A DNA stretch of 64,000 nucleotides. Source: Lachancea thermotolerans CBS 6340. Lineage: Eukaryota; Ascomycota; Saccharomycetes; Saccharomycetales; Saccharomycetaceae. The stretch's first letter is position 1, and every line of letters starts with the position of its first letter. The stretch spans positions 372,001 through 436,000 of the forward strand of contig NC_013083.1 of NCBI RefSeq assembly GCF_000142805.1. Reading direction: 5' to 3'. The notes beneath the pieces were generated by a model that did not search any database, was not told the DNA's origin, and saw nothing but the letters and a program-made list of their open reading frames with translations. A program made the translations under genes and the position numbers. Shown here in pieces: positions 27,807 through 37,219 of this stretch.

Positions 27807-30215
27807 TTAGTCCTGATCCTCTTCCTGAAGTGGGCCAACCCATTCCCAACATTTCATGATTTCACCGTGAAGCTCCATAAGCCTAGATTTGACATTAGTA
27901 TTGTTGTGTTCCAATTTCTTAATGACTGAGTTCCACAACTTGTTCTTAAGCTTTAAATCTACAACATCTGAGAGCAGCACGTCTCGTAGCTGCACTGTGC
28001 TCATGTATGGCGGGCGGCTCTCACTGGACTCTTTTGCACTTTTCTGGAGCTTGGCAACGACCTGCTGAGTCAAAGCCTCAGTCCTCTGTTGCCTCTTGAA
28101 ATGACTGCGCAACTTGAAGGTGACAGTCTTAATTATGACAGTGAGCGCAAAAGCTATCCAAATCACGTACTTGAACCTCTGGTAAGTTTGATGGACTTCT
28201 TTTTCAAACTTGCACTTCAGGCCGATGTACTTCTTGGATGTCGAGCGAAAAAGCCGGTCTTTCCGGAGGGGTTGAATATGCTCCTCCTGTTGCGAAAGGT
28301 CATGGGATTCAGCTGGAATGTCGCTGTCTCCTGCAGTGTCAGGCCCAAAGGTTTGAATCTGTTTGTGAATGTTAGTATGCGCTGTCGTAAATGAGGTGCT
28401 GCTTGGCACCACTGTTGATAATAAATGTAAACTCACTTGCCTCCATGTAATTTCAGGCTCGTTTTTCAGGTCTTCAACAACCTGTAGCCATAAGTTCTCA
28501 TACTCCTCATCGCTAATGGATGGCGCTCGAGACTCAAAGAAAATTTCGTACAGGTCCTCCTCAGTAATACCGCTCTCAAAATCATTAGCTCCTTCTCCAC
28601 ATTTGACGTTCGCATTTTTGGTCCTGAGCAGCTCAAGAGATTTTCTTACGACTTCTGCAATAAGCTTCTGTCTTTTAGTGTCCTTAGCACAGTAGTCACT
28701 GACGGGAAATATGCCCTGCAGACTCCACTTTGACTGAGTAACCACATAGTCTGGCCTGCACTTGATTTTCATGTAAGGGTAGCAAATTGCATTTTCTGGA
28801 CAAGGGAGGCATTGAGGCCTGTGATTATCCAGGAAGTTCTCAAGAGCAATTAACAAAGGTGAGTCGTTTGTGTTCTCGAACGTCGGCAGATTTATTTCGT
28901 GACCGCAGTATCCAATTTGTATTCTTTCTTCCCTGTACCATAGACCAAATAGGATAGGTATCATAACCATGAGAAAAACGGAGAGGTTCCATATGCCTTT
29001 TCCGAGAGCTCTGAGCCATGCTCGTTGTGGAACGGGGTGCTCTTTCGCCTTCTCAAGAAGAAATTCCTTGGCGCTTTCTTTGGCTTCCTTAATGTTGGTT
29101 TTTATTGATGATCTGGACTTCGAGGTATTGCTTTCATCTTGCTGTTCCGATAGGTTTTCAACAGAAATGGACTCCTCGTCTTCTTCGGCCTCCGAAGATT
29201 CGACAGTCTCGTCTTCTTCAGCGGAAAATTTCTTATCAGGAGATGAGGGTCCTTCAGAGCCGGCATCTCCCGCGACTTCCTTGAAATCAGGCACGGATAA
29301 ATGCGGGCTAGATTGGTGAGAAGACTGGGCGGAAGGGCCCCGCGTAGGAGTACTTGCACCTGAAGGTTCTTCTTCCTTCGATTCACCTTTTACTTTCCCC
29401 TCCGGTGCAAAAGAAGGCAAGTCCTTGAACGACCTGTCCTTCGGCTCGCTGCTCTCGCGAACACTTGACTTATCGGCGCTTGCAGAAAGGCGCTGGGGCG
29501 TTGTTTCCATCTCGGATTCCCGAGAGGCGCCTCTACTAGATTGGCTCCGATTTGACCCCTGTGAGCTTGAAGCCTTTGCTAGCTTCTTTGCGAATTCTGG
29601 ACTGACCTTCAACTTAGAAAGATCTGGCGACGCCGCTTTGCGCCTCAAAGAGAAGTCTAGGTCATCGCTGCTACTGGAAGCCGCGTCCGAGGAAGACGAG
29701 GACGAAGACTCAAAAGCCTCAATGGCAAGTGGCTTCAAGGGAGACTTCTTGGAGGGGCTTTTGCTGCGGAGCTTGTTGACCAACGGAGAGCTCGTATTAT
29801 CCTTGCTTTCCTGCTTTTTGGCACGTGCTGGCTCTGCAGAGGCCCTTTTCTTCGACTTCTTACCACTCTTTTTGCGCCCTGTGCTCTCTTCCTCAATCTT
29901 ACGTTTGCGAGGCCGCGCGTTCTCATCGTTTTGAAAGTCGTTTACGTCTGAAAATGGCGACCCAGACTTTTCGGAAGATGCTTCGTGCGAGAAAGACGAA
30001 TCCGTAGCCTTTTCGATCTTCACCACCTGGCCGGATTCCCTTTCTCGAAGCAGCTGTTCTCTTTTAGCTTTGATATGTTTTTCGAACAATTCACATAGCT
30101 CAGCTTTCTTTAGGTGCGATTGAACTCTTACACCGTGTTCCACGAGCACCCTTCGTAGCTGGGCCACCCTCAAGCTTTTAGGTTCAAAGCTTTCGCCTAA
30201 GTAGTCTTCTTCCAT
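27807..30215 (-). CDS. SRC1: Inner nuclear membrane HeH/LEM protein, ancestor of Src1 (Heh1) and Heh2, alternatively spliced
   Basis: Inner nuclear membrane protein that tethers rDNA and telomeres and takes part in pore quality control. The start at 30215 is the first ATG (MEEDYLGE); upstream the frame opens only at a TTG. Parts, unspliced numbering: an N-terminal helix-extension-helix (about 10-50), a basic nuclear-import region (RPRKRK and KKSGKKSKKR, about 100-130), a long Ser/Glu-rich linker, a first membrane span (about 407-425), a lumenal Man1/Src1 domain, a second span (about 677-700) and a C-terminal winged-helix-like tail. The unspliced frame is open for 802 residues but contains an intron (28359-28436 or 28359-28440) with a double donor GCAAGTGAGT, branch point TACTAAC and acceptor CAG. 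Splicing predicts a 776-residue long form or a 638-residue short form. Confidence 0.92.
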   Translation of the reverse strand: MEEDYLGESFEPKSLRVAQLRRVLVEHGVRVQSHLKKAELCELFEKHIKAKREQLLRERESGQVVKIEKATDSSFSHEASSEKSGSPFSDVNDFQNDENARPRKRKIEEESTGRKKSGKKSKKRASAEPARAKKQESKDNTSSPLVNKLRSKSPSKKSPLKPLAIEAFESSSSSSSDAASSSSDDLDFSLRRKAASPDLSKLKVSPEFAKKLAKASSSQGSNRSQSSRGASRESEMETTPQRLSASADKSSVRESSEPKDRSFKDLPSFAPEGKVKGESKEEEPSGASTPTRGPSAQSSHQSSPHLSVPDFKEVAGDAGSEGPSSPDKKFSAEEDETVESSEAEEDEESISVENLSEQQDESNTSKSRSSIKTNIKEAKESAKEFLLEKAKEHPVPQRAWLRALGKGIWNLSVFLMVMIPILFGLWYREERIQIGYCGHEINLPTFENTNDSPLLIALENFLDNHRPQCLPCPENAICYPYMKIKCRPDYVVTQSKWSLQGIFPVSDYCAKDTKRQKLIAEVVRKSLELLRTKNANVKCGEGANDFESGITEEDLYEIFFESRAPSISDEEYENLWLQVVEDLKNEPEITWRQVSLHLLSTVVPSSTSFTTAHTNIHKQIQTFGPDTAGDSDIPAESHDLSQQEEHIQPLRKDRLFRSTSKKYIGLKCKFEKEVHQTYQRFKYVIWIAFALTVIIKTVTFKLRSHFKRQQRTEALTQQVVAKLQKSAKESSESRPPYMSTVQLRDVLLSDVVDLKLKNKLWNSVIKKLEHNNTNVKSRLMELHGEIMKCWEWVGPLQEEDQD
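28359..28440 (-). other. Alternative intron with overlapping 5' splice sites
   Basis: On the minus strand GCAAGTGAGT occupies 28440-28431 and offers two donors four bases apart: GCAAGT (intron from 28440, 82 nt) and GTGAGT (intron from 28436, 78 nt). The branch point TACTAAC is at 28377-28371 and the acceptor CAG ends at 28359. The 78-nt intron is a multiple of three without stops, so retention keeps the frame. The 82-nt intron shifts frame and gives a 46-residue alternative tail ending before the second membrane span. Confidence 0.88.
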
Positions 30216-30471
30216 TGTCAAACTGCCCGTTTGACCTGATGAAGCTCTGTCTTGGGCAATTTCCAAAGCTGTTCAACAATATTCAATTATTTGTGTTGTG
30301 TAAAACTAGTTTTGTCGTGGATGACGAAATCCGCAGATCTTGGGTTTCAAAGATCTTAACTATGACTTAACGGTATTACTATCCTAACTAGCCCATTAAA
30401 GTGAAGAGTTTGAGCTGACCTGAGCACCATTAGTTTGACATTACCATTTGAAGAAGAATAAGTGAACGGTC

Positions 30472-32772
30472 ATGTTAGGTCGGAGCTTAGAGGACATGTC
30501 GAACTTGTCGCTCGTGAAGGAAGTGTCTCACGAAAATAGCAGTGAACCATCGAGCGGCGCGGGCGAAAGCGAGGGCCAGGCTAGAAGGCTGGATCTCGAC
30601 AAGTTGAGCCTAGAGGATGAAGAAGATCCCGCAGCAGAGCCCACAAATTTTTCGTTTCTTGAAGACAAGAAGCTGTACGAACATGATAGCAAGAGGGAGG
30701 CGTTAAACCACTTGCAGCAGGCTTCGCAGTCACCAAAGGGGGGAAGACGGCTGTCGGTCAGTGCACAAATGGCGCTTCCAGAACCTCCATCCCTGCAATT
30801 CGCTCAGGACAACGACCGTCATGTATCCGCTCGCTACAAGATGGGGATGGTTCTTGGTGAAGAGCAGCAGTTTTCAGACGTGCTCTCGTCCGAGCTGGTG
30901 GACCTGTACTCCAAAGTTCAAGACTGCCGTAGACTCAGAGACAAGTACCAGATACTGTCTCTTCAAAAGCACCCTCACCAGAACCCAAAGAATTTGCCTT
31001 CCTGGAAGATATACCCAAGTCCTCCCAAACCATCCTATAGTGCGGAGACTAAGACCGTCATAAAGGTTGAAAACAAGCCAGACTCTGAAGTTTTCGATTT
31101 CTCGAAGATTGAAATCCCAGGAGAGGATCCAGACTGGGACTTCCAGGCTAACAGCGACGATGCTTACACCGTTGTGTCAAGCTCTGACCCTCAAAACGTT
31201 CTTGCCGAGGTTCCAACGCTACGCCAGTACTACAAGGATCTGGATACAATGGTTACTATCTCCTCTGACGGTCCTGCAAAGTCTTTTGCTTTCAGGAGAT
31301 TGCAGTATTTGGAAGCGCGCTGGAATCTATATTCCTTACTAAACGAGTATGAGGAGAACTCGGTTTCAAAAAAGAACCCCCACAGGGACTTTTATAACGT
31401 CCGTAAAGTGGACACTCACGTTCACCATTCCGCCTGTATGAACCAGAAGCATCTCCTGCGGTTCATCAAATACAAACTGAGGCACTCAGGCGACGAGAAA
31501 GTCATTCATAGAGACAACAAGGTGCTAACCTTGGATGAGGTTTTCAAATCTTTAAACTTGTCCGGATATGACTTGTCAATTGACACCTTAGACATGCATG
31601 CACACAAGGACACCTTCCACAGATTTGACAAATTCAACCTCAAATACAACCCAATTGGGGAATCCCGTTTGAGAGAGATTTTTTTAAAGACTGACAACTA
31701 TATTAATGGTACCTACTTGGCTGAAATAACCAGACAGGTATTGTCAGACTTAGAAAACTCTAAATACCAAAATTGCGAGTACAGAATTTCAATCTATGGC
31801 CGCTCAATTGACGAGTGGGACAAGCTTGCGTCATGGGTAATTGACAATAAGGTCATTTCTCACAACGTGAGATGGCTCATCCAAGTCCCAAGATTGTATG
31901 ATATTTACAAGAAAACTGATACTGTAAAGAGCTTCAACGACATTATCAGAAATCTATTTTTACCCTTGTTTGAGGTCACAAAGAATCCGCAGTCCCATCC
32001 TAAGTTACATGTGTTTTTGCAAAGGGTCATTGGATTTGACTCTGTCGACGATGAGTCGAAGGTTGACCGCCGGTTCCATCAAAAATACCCCAAGCCTTCT
32101 CTATGGGATTCCCCCCAAAACCCGCCATATTCCTATTACTTGTATTACTTGTACTCAAGTATGACATCCCTCAACCAATGGCGAGCTAAGCGTGGCTTTA
32201 ATACTTTTGTGCTCAGACCTCATTGCGGTGAAGCAGGCGATCCTGAACATTTGATTTCCGCTTACTTGTTGGCTCAAGGAATTTCTCATGGTATCTTGTT
32301 GAGAAAAGTTCCATTTGTGCAGTACCTATATTACTTGGACCAGGTTGGTATTGCGATGTCCCCGCTATCAAACAATGCCCTTTTCTTGACTTATGACAAA
32401 AATCCGTTGCCCTTCTACTTTAAAAGAGGGCTCAATGTTTCCTTGTCCACTGACGATCCATTGCAATTCTCGTATACAAGAGAGCCTTTGATCGAAGAGT
32501 ACTCCGTGGCGGCTCAAATCTACAAATTGTCTAACGTCGATATGTGCGAGTTAGCGCGTAATTCGGTGTTGCAGAGTGGCTGGGAATCGAAAATCAAGAG
32601 ACACTGGATTGGTAAAAACTTCTTAACTGAGGGGATCGACGGAAACGACGTCGAAAAAACCAATGTACCAGACATTAGAATCAACTACCGTCATGAGACG
32701 TTGTCTACGGAACTAGAGCTTATTGAACACTACGCCCGCTTCAAAGTGAAGGAAGGGGAATCCACAGAATAA
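30472..32772 (+). CDS. AMD1: AMP deaminase Amd1
   Basis: Converts AMP to IMP and ammonia, balancing adenine and guanine nucleotides. The product has 766 residues (S. cerevisiae 810). The N-terminal about 120 residues are acidic and poorly conserved. The catalytic domain is a metal-dependent TIM barrel with the first zinc ligands in DTHVHHSACM, the substrate loop KFNLKYNPIGESRLRE, the HCGEAGD segment and the AMP-deaminase signature SLSTDDPLQF near residue 660. The stop codon is only 14 bases from the stop of convergent PFA5, so their 3' ends must overlap. Synteny: YML035C. Confidence 0.96.
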   Translation: MLGRSLEDMSNLSLVKEVSHENSSEPSSGAGESEGQARRLDLDKLSLEDEEDPAAEPTNFSFLEDKKLYEHDSKREALNHLQQASQSPKGGRRLSVSAQMALPEPPSLQFAQDNDRHVSARYKMGMVLGEEQQFSDVLSSELVDLYSKVQDCRRLRDKYQILSLQKHPHQNPKNLPSWKIYPSPPKPSYSAETKTVIKVENKPDSEVFDFSKIEIPGEDPDWDFQANSDDAYTVVSSSDPQNVLAEVPTLRQYYKDLDTMVTISSDGPAKSFAFRRLQYLEARWNLYSLLNEYEENSVSKKNPHRDFYNVRKVDTHVHHSACMNQKHLLRFIKYKLRHSGDEKVIHRDNKVLTLDEVFKSLNLSGYDLSIDTLDMHAHKDTFHRFDKFNLKYNPIGESRLREIFLKTDNYINGTYLAEITRQVLSDLENSKYQNCEYRISIYGRSIDEWDKLASWVIDNKVISHNVRWLIQVPRLYDIYKKTDTVKSFNDIIRNLFLPLFEVTKNPQSHPKLHVFLQRVIGFDSVDDESKVDRRFHQKYPKPSLWDSPQNPPYSYYLYYLYSSMTSLNQWRAKRGFNTFVLRPHCGEAGDPEHLISAYLLAQGISHGILLRKVPFVQYLYYLDQVGIAMSPLSNNALFLTYDKNPLPFYFKRGLNVSLSTDDPLQFSYTREPLIEEYSVAAQIYKLSNVDMCELARNSVLQSGWESKIKRHWIGKNFLTEGIDGNDVEKTNVPDIRINYRHETLSTELELIEHYARFKVKEGESTE

Positions 32773-32786
32773 AATGATTTCGTCTA

Positions 32787-33890
32787 TTAGTTTTCACCCA
32801 TACTTCTATCTCCGAATGCTTTGAAAGCAGCTACATAATTACCAGCTTCGATCCTATGCTGGAGTTCATCCCGCAAGCGTTCTCCGCATTTTTCCTGGTA
32901 TGGGCCTAGAACCTCGGCAACGTCTGAAGAGTGGGGATGAGAGTATTTAATATTAGTTCCGAACGGTATAAACCACATCAAATAGTTGTCTCCCAAAAAC
33001 TCCTTGAGATTAGTCCAGATGTTCCGCTTGTTCCAAAAGTCCTGAGCTTCCAGCGCCTTGAACTCAAACACGTAGCGAATCCCGTCCACAGCGTTGTAGT
33101 AACAGAGCCATGTATTTGTGGCCCTTGACCGACGTTTTGTAGCAATGATCTCCAAAGAGGTGCGATTAACCATCATGTAATAAGTGTGCGCCAAAAAGAG
33201 AGGGCCAACCATTAAAGTGGCCATTCCGCATAGCCCCATCATGATAAGTATATTCGGGTTTACGCGGGGTACGTGAGGCTGTGATCTTATTATCTTGGGT
33301 AAAAAGCTCGCCGTGGAAACTATCACGAATATGGCGAACGCCCAGAAGTAGAAAGCAAACTGAACAAATAGACGGTAGTTTTTCCTCCCAACCACTGTAC
33401 CTATCCAGACGCAATAATGGTCAAATCTCGGAATACAGTAGCCCAATGTCGATGAATGATGCGTGCGATTCGCTTTGATACTTTGGCAGGCGGTGCACCA
33501 TATTGGATAGCCCTGTGGATCACATTGATAGATACGGGGTGGGTTGGTCGACATTTGCGTACCTTGTGAACTTTCTTTTGCCTCGCTGTCTGTGTCACTT
33601 TCATCTTCAGGCATGATTTTGAAAGGTAATAGCTTTGGCTGCTTGCCGGGGCCTATCAAGACCATCTGAAACCAGATGCCAATCAATATTAGCACCAAAA
33701 CAACTTCACCCACCATTAGGCCAATTGCCACAGAACGCTGGCCAAACTTGCGGTAGATGGCATTATAACATAGCTGATGACAAAACGACCATGTGGCATT
33801 CGTCAATAGCCCTAAAACAACGACGGGAGTAATGCATCTGAACCATAAGTGCTCCTCCAGCCTGACTGAGCCCGTAGATAGAAACCCCAT
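32787..33890 (-). CDS. PFA5: Palmitoyltransferase Pfa5 (DHYC variant)
   Basis: Integral membrane protein S-acyltransferase of the DHHC family. It has 367 residues with four membrane spans, two before (about 15-75) and two after (about 170-240) the Cys-rich domain. That domain reads YPIWCTACQSIKANRTHHSS, then RFDHYCVWIGTVVGRKNYRLF. The catalytic tetrad is DHYC instead of DHHC, as I recall for S. cerevisiae Pfa5 and Akr1, so it is a family trait and not a defect. The first cysteines of the zinc motif are also reduced in number. Synteny: YDR459C between HEH2 and TFB3. Confidence 0.92.
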   Translation of the reverse strand: MGFLSTGSVRLEEHLWFRCITPVVVLGLLTNATWSFCHQLCYNAIYRKFGQRSVAIGLMVGEVVLVLILIGIWFQMVLIGPGKQPKLLPFKIMPEDESDTDSEAKESSQGTQMSTNPPRIYQCDPQGYPIWCTACQSIKANRTHHSSTLGYCIPRFDHYCVWIGTVVGRKNYRLFVQFAFYFWAFAIFVIVSTASFLPKIIRSQPHVPRVNPNILIMMGLCGMATLMVGPLFLAHTYYMMVNRTSLEIIATKRRSRATNTWLCYYNAVDGIRYVFEFKALEAQDFWNKRNIWTNLKEFLGDNYLMWFIPFGTNIKYSHPHSSDVAEVLGPYQEKCGERLRDELQHRIEAGNYVAAFKAFGDRSMGEN

Positions 33891-34085
33891 CCAGGCTTCT
33901 AGCTTGTATTCTAGGTCTGGATGTCCTCTTTATTAATCTGCAAAAAGCGTGGTATTTCAAATATTAGAAATTTAGGCCTTTATAATCATTCATCAGAGCT
34001 CATGAACAAACAAGTAACTCGAAAGTAAGTCTCCCCGTCGTTGTGAATACAGCCTGAAGCCAAGCATAGGAACTTTGCTAACAAA

Positions 34086-35054
34086 ATGATAGTGGACGAT
34101 GATGAGAAGAAGGATATGTGTCCTATCTGTAAGACAGATAGGTATCTGTCCCCAGACATGAAATTCTTGGTGAACCCCGAGTGCTACCACAAGATATGTG
34201 AATCGTGCGTTGATAGAATCTTCAGCCTGGGTCCTGCACAATGCCCATACGAGGGGTGCGATAAGATTTTGAGAAAGAACAAGTTCAAAACGCAAGTCTT
34301 CGATGACGTGAACGTCGAGAAAGAAGTAGACATCAGGAAGAGGGTGTTCAATGTATTCAATAAAACCCTAGACGATTTCGAGGGCGACCTGAAGGCTTTC
34401 AATAAGTACCTGGAAGAGGTCGAAGATATCGTCTACAATCTAGATAACGGGATTGATGTGGCGAATACAGAGGAGAAGCTACGAACATATGAAGACCTCA
34501 ACAAGCAGCTCATTATGGCCAACATGAAGCGCAGCAGACAGGATTTGGACAACTTTGAGCAACGACAGAAGTTTGAGAAAGAAATGAAGCTCAAAAAGAG
34601 ACAATTGGAGCGCCAAATTGAGGAAGAAGAACTTGCTAACAGAGAATGGGCTCGCAAAGAGATCGTAAACCAGCTTTCCACCGCAGACGACGCAGAAGAT
34701 GTAATAGCGCATGTTAAAAAGACTGTGAAGTTAAAGAAGTCTTCTGCGAGAAGAAAGCTCGAAGAGCTGAATAAAGTGCTAAAAAACAATCCATATATGA
34801 CAGTTTCGAATGGTCTCATGAAAAAGAAAGAGTCCGTGCCCTTTACTCCTTTCAACGGAGACAGAGACCTCAACAAACGCTACACACTCTCCGAGTCTCA
34901 GTATAACGATCCCTTCATCAAGAGCCTGCAAACTAAGAAAGAGTACATTGCATCAGGTTTCCGTGCAGATTATGTTTATGACCGGATGCTGACCGAGGCT
35001 TTCATGGGATTAGGTTGCATCATTAAAGAGGAGCTACGGACCAGCGTCAAATAG
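34086..35054 (+). CDS. TFB3: TFIIH/TFIIK subunit Tfb3 (MAT1 homologue)
   Basis: Assembly factor that joins the Kin28-Ccl1 kinase to core TFIIH, for RNA polymerase II CTD phosphorylation and repair. It has 322 residues, matching the family. An N-terminal C3HC4 RING finger is seen at about residues 11-60 (CPICKTD, NPECYHKICESC, CPYEGCDKILRK). A long Lys/Glu-rich coiled coil (about 75-230) follows, then the C-terminal kinase-binding segment. Its stop is 10 bases from the end of convergent CGI121. Synteny: YDR460W. Confidence 0.96.
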   Translation: MIVDDDEKKDMCPICKTDRYLSPDMKFLVNPECYHKICESCVDRIFSLGPAQCPYEGCDKILRKNKFKTQVFDDVNVEKEVDIRKRVFNVFNKTLDDFEGDLKAFNKYLEEVEDIVYNLDNGIDVANTEEKLRTYEDLNKQLIMANMKRSRQDLDNFEQRQKFEKEMKLKKRQLERQIEEEELANREWARKEIVNQLSTADDAEDVIAHVKKTVKLKKSSARRKLEELNKVLKNNPYMTVSNGLMKKKESVPFTPFNGDRDLNKRYTLSESQYNDPFIKSLQTKKEYIASGFRADYVYDRMLTEAFMGLGCIIKEELRTSVK

Positions 35055-35064
35055 CTCATCGGCT

Positions 35065-35651
35065 TTACAAGCCTCTCAATTGGATGGCATTGACGAGCAA
35101 TTGGGCTAGCTCCGGGGTGGTAAGTTTGTCGGCAGTGCCACCTAGTTTATAACACTGCATTTATTGTTAGTAACACTCGCATAGAACTACTGGAATACTT
35201 TCAAAGGCCAACATACCTTCTTTATCATTTCTAGGTCAAACATGGAGCCGAGGTTTTCGTCTGAAAGTTCGACTTCTTCTCCATCGACAACATCAAACAA
35301 CTCGGAGGTTTGGGTTTCATTCTTTCCAACTACCGCTAAGCATATGATATTTCTAGTACCTTCTTTTATACCAAAGCGCCTGAAGGCCTCGCCGATATTG
35401 GAGGTCGGCGACAGCGAGAGGATGCACTCTGAATGTAGCGCTTTTGTCCTGAGCCTGTTGTACTTCCACTCAATTAGTGCTTTGTAGACCGCTGAAAACA
35501 ACTGCTCACGGCAGCAAACGCACGATGCGTCGATCACAGCGAAAGGCATTGTGCCAACCTTGCTGCGGAGCTCCTCTATGTTTTTGACGTCTCGAAAGAG
35601 TGAAACACAAACTCCGCGCGTATCGAACTGCGGTATGGATTCGTAAGGCAT
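35065..35651 (-). CDS. CGI121: KEOPS/EKC complex subunit Cgi121, two exons
   Basis: Subunit of KEOPS, which makes t6A in tRNA and supports telomere maintenance. Exon 1 is 35217-35651, the intron 35155-35216 (62 nt), exon 2 is 35065-35154. The donor is GTATGT right after codon AAG, the branch point TACTAAC (35172-35166) lies 11 bases from the acceptor GCAG. Joined, the protein has 171-26+29 = 174 residues (S. cerevisiae 181). Exon 2 restores the conserved ending, YKLGGTADKL through NAIQLRGL, which S. cerevisiae Cgi121 shares as AIQLRGV. The start MPYESIPQF (35651) aligns with yeast MVVSIIPQF; a longer ATG at 35729 would add 26 unconserved residues. SPTSN and FGIK motifs fit the family. The late intron position is as in S. 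cerevisiae YML036W. Confidence 0.93.
35155..35216 (-). other. CGI121 intron
   Basis: A 62-nt phase-0 intron with GTATGT donor, TACTAAC branch point (35172-35166) and acceptor ATGCAG ending at 35155. Reading through would give VCWPLKVFQ and a stop instead of the conserved C-terminus. Confidence 0.92.
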
Positions 35652-35808
35652 GTTTGGGTTAACGCAACAGTCTGACTGGCACGTAGATGGCAAAGTGTGG
35701 CCAGTGTATGTTGCCAAATTATAATTCAATCAAGTATTAGAAAATTTCAATGCAAATAAAACCTTCTAGATATGTGAATCTCTGAACGCCAACTTAAGAG
35801 TATGAATT

Positions 35809-36963
35809 ATGGATGATACGGCAGACGTTTGGACCGAGGTACTCGAAGAGAAGAAAGTGGCACCGCCGACGGGCCCACAAGTTGCTTCCCACGTCTTCAG
35901 CGCTCCCATGCCCAAGGCTTCGGAAGAGCTTGAAAGTATGATGGGAGTTGCAATGCCCCAATTGGAATCCGGCGCCAGAAAACCAGCTGGCGAGGACATG
36001 AACCTGTATGGGCTGCTAGATATGGTACCCAAAGGGAGAAAGCTCCTGGCCGAGCTGCTCTCGGGTCCTCATACAACCGGTGATGTTTTCCAGCACTACG
36101 ATAAGAGCGCCATTCACAGGAAACTGGCCGATAAAGTCGACCAATGGATTACTGAGGAGGAGGCGCAGGGGAAGGAATCTAACAGGAACCTTGCAGGGCT
36201 TCGCGGTGAATACTCTTCGGCTATTTTTTCCTGGAGCTCTGCTAACAAGAACAAGGAAAGGGTTGCATCCGCCGGCAAGAAGAGTGCTTCTCCCAGTACT
36301 GGGTCGCAGAAGACTGTTAATGAGCAGTTATACAGCAAAGCTTACGCAGCAATAAGCGGGCTTATTGCACAGAAAAGGGACGAAGAGCGGAGGAGAGAAA
36401 GAGAGAGAGCGGCCGCCTCCAAACCGCCTGCATCACCAGCAGTCTTTAAAGCCGACCCGCTGCAAAAATTCGAAGCGCGCGCTCTGCCCCGAGAACACAA
36501 GAAAAAGCCCAAGCAGGAGAAGCACAAGCGGTCAAGTATCCTCTGGTTCTGGAAGGGAGGGCCGCAGAAGAGCAAGGATCAGGCAGGCAGATTGCGGGAC
36601 GATCATCGCGACGCAAAGCCAGCTAGTGAGCCTGGTATTACTAGCACGCCGAGAGCTTCCTCAGATTCCACGCCACGCCCTAGGAGCGAGTCGCAGACAC
36701 CTGAAGCAAGCGCCTCTAGCGTCAGCGCTAGCCAGACCCCTCAAACATACCTTCCTCCAAGTCCACCGCACACCGGCGCTAGTCCTGCGGGGGCCTCCAG
36801 CGACGAGGAATCGCTTTTCGGGGACTTCGAGTCATCTACAGGACTGCAAGCTGTGGACGCACCAGTGACACCGCCGGTAGCGCCTGAGCACACGGGCACA
36901 GGCGCGGCTCAGGCTATGCTCTCTTTCGCTCCCCTGCAACCCAAGAAAAGAGACAATTCGTAA
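35809..36963 (+). CDS. YML037C-like protein, low-complexity C-terminus
   Basis: Three hundred and eighty-four residues. Assigned by position: S. cerevisiae YML037C lies divergently from CGI121 and upstream of YMD8 in tandem, as here. S. cerevisiae YML037C is poorly characterised and has been reported with clathrin-coated vesicles. The N-terminal half looks folded and helical (about 60-190, including LYGLLDMVPKGRKLLAELLSG and NEQLYSKAYAAISGLIAQKRD). The rest is basic then Ser/Pro/Thr-rich and probably disordered, ending in an acidic SDEESLFGDFESSTG motif that could bind a clathrin adaptor. An upstream ATG (35802) starts a four-codon frame that overlaps the start. Confidence 0.7.
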   Translation: MDDTADVWTEVLEEKKVAPPTGPQVASHVFSAPMPKASEELESMMGVAMPQLESGARKPAGEDMNLYGLLDMVPKGRKLLAELLSGPHTTGDVFQHYDKSAIHRKLADKVDQWITEEEAQGKESNRNLAGLRGEYSSAIFSWSSANKNKERVASAGKKSASPSTGSQKTVNEQLYSKAYAAISGLIAQKRDEERRRERERAAASKPPASPAVFKADPLQKFEARALPREHKKKPKQEKHKRSSILWFWKGGPQKSKDQAGRLRDDHRDAKPASEPGITSTPRASSDSTPRPRSESQTPEASASSVSASQTPQTYLPPSPPHTGASPAGASSDEESLFGDFESSTGLQAVDAPVTPPVAPEHTGTGAAQAMLSFAPLQPKKRDNS

Positions 36964-37009
36964 TCATAACTACCTGCATAACATATAAAAAAACCATACA
37001 CACTGCGCT

Positions 37010-37219
37010 TCACGGCTGCTTGCCGAACGTCAGCTCTCTGTTTCCGGGAAATGAAGAGTGCCCTCGCGACGCATGGGGCTTAAACACATATCGTGCCGGA
37101 TTCTCAGACGCCGCTCTCACTCCCGAGACCGGTTTTTCTTCCAGCCTAGCTTGCTTGACGGCCTCTTCGTATGACGGCGGCTCACTAGGCACCTCGGACT
37201 TCTTGCGATCGGCTCTCAT
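37010..37219 (-). CDS. Small YDR461C-A-like protein with PPxY motif
   Basis: Sixty-nine residues from the ATG at 37219; the frame is open further upstream but only from a GTG. The sequence is hydrophilic, with a PPSYEEA motif near residue 14 that fits the PPxY ligand of Nedd4/Rsp5-type WW domains, and a conserved-looking RYVFKPH segment. S. cerevisiae YDR461C-A is a small gene on the same strand and at the same place, just upstream of and divergent from MRPL28; I assign it on position and size only. Function is unknown. Confidence 0.55.
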   Translation of the reverse strand: MRADRKKSEVPSEPPSYEEAVKQARLEEKPVSGVRAASENPARYVFKPHASRGHSSFPGNRELTFGKQP

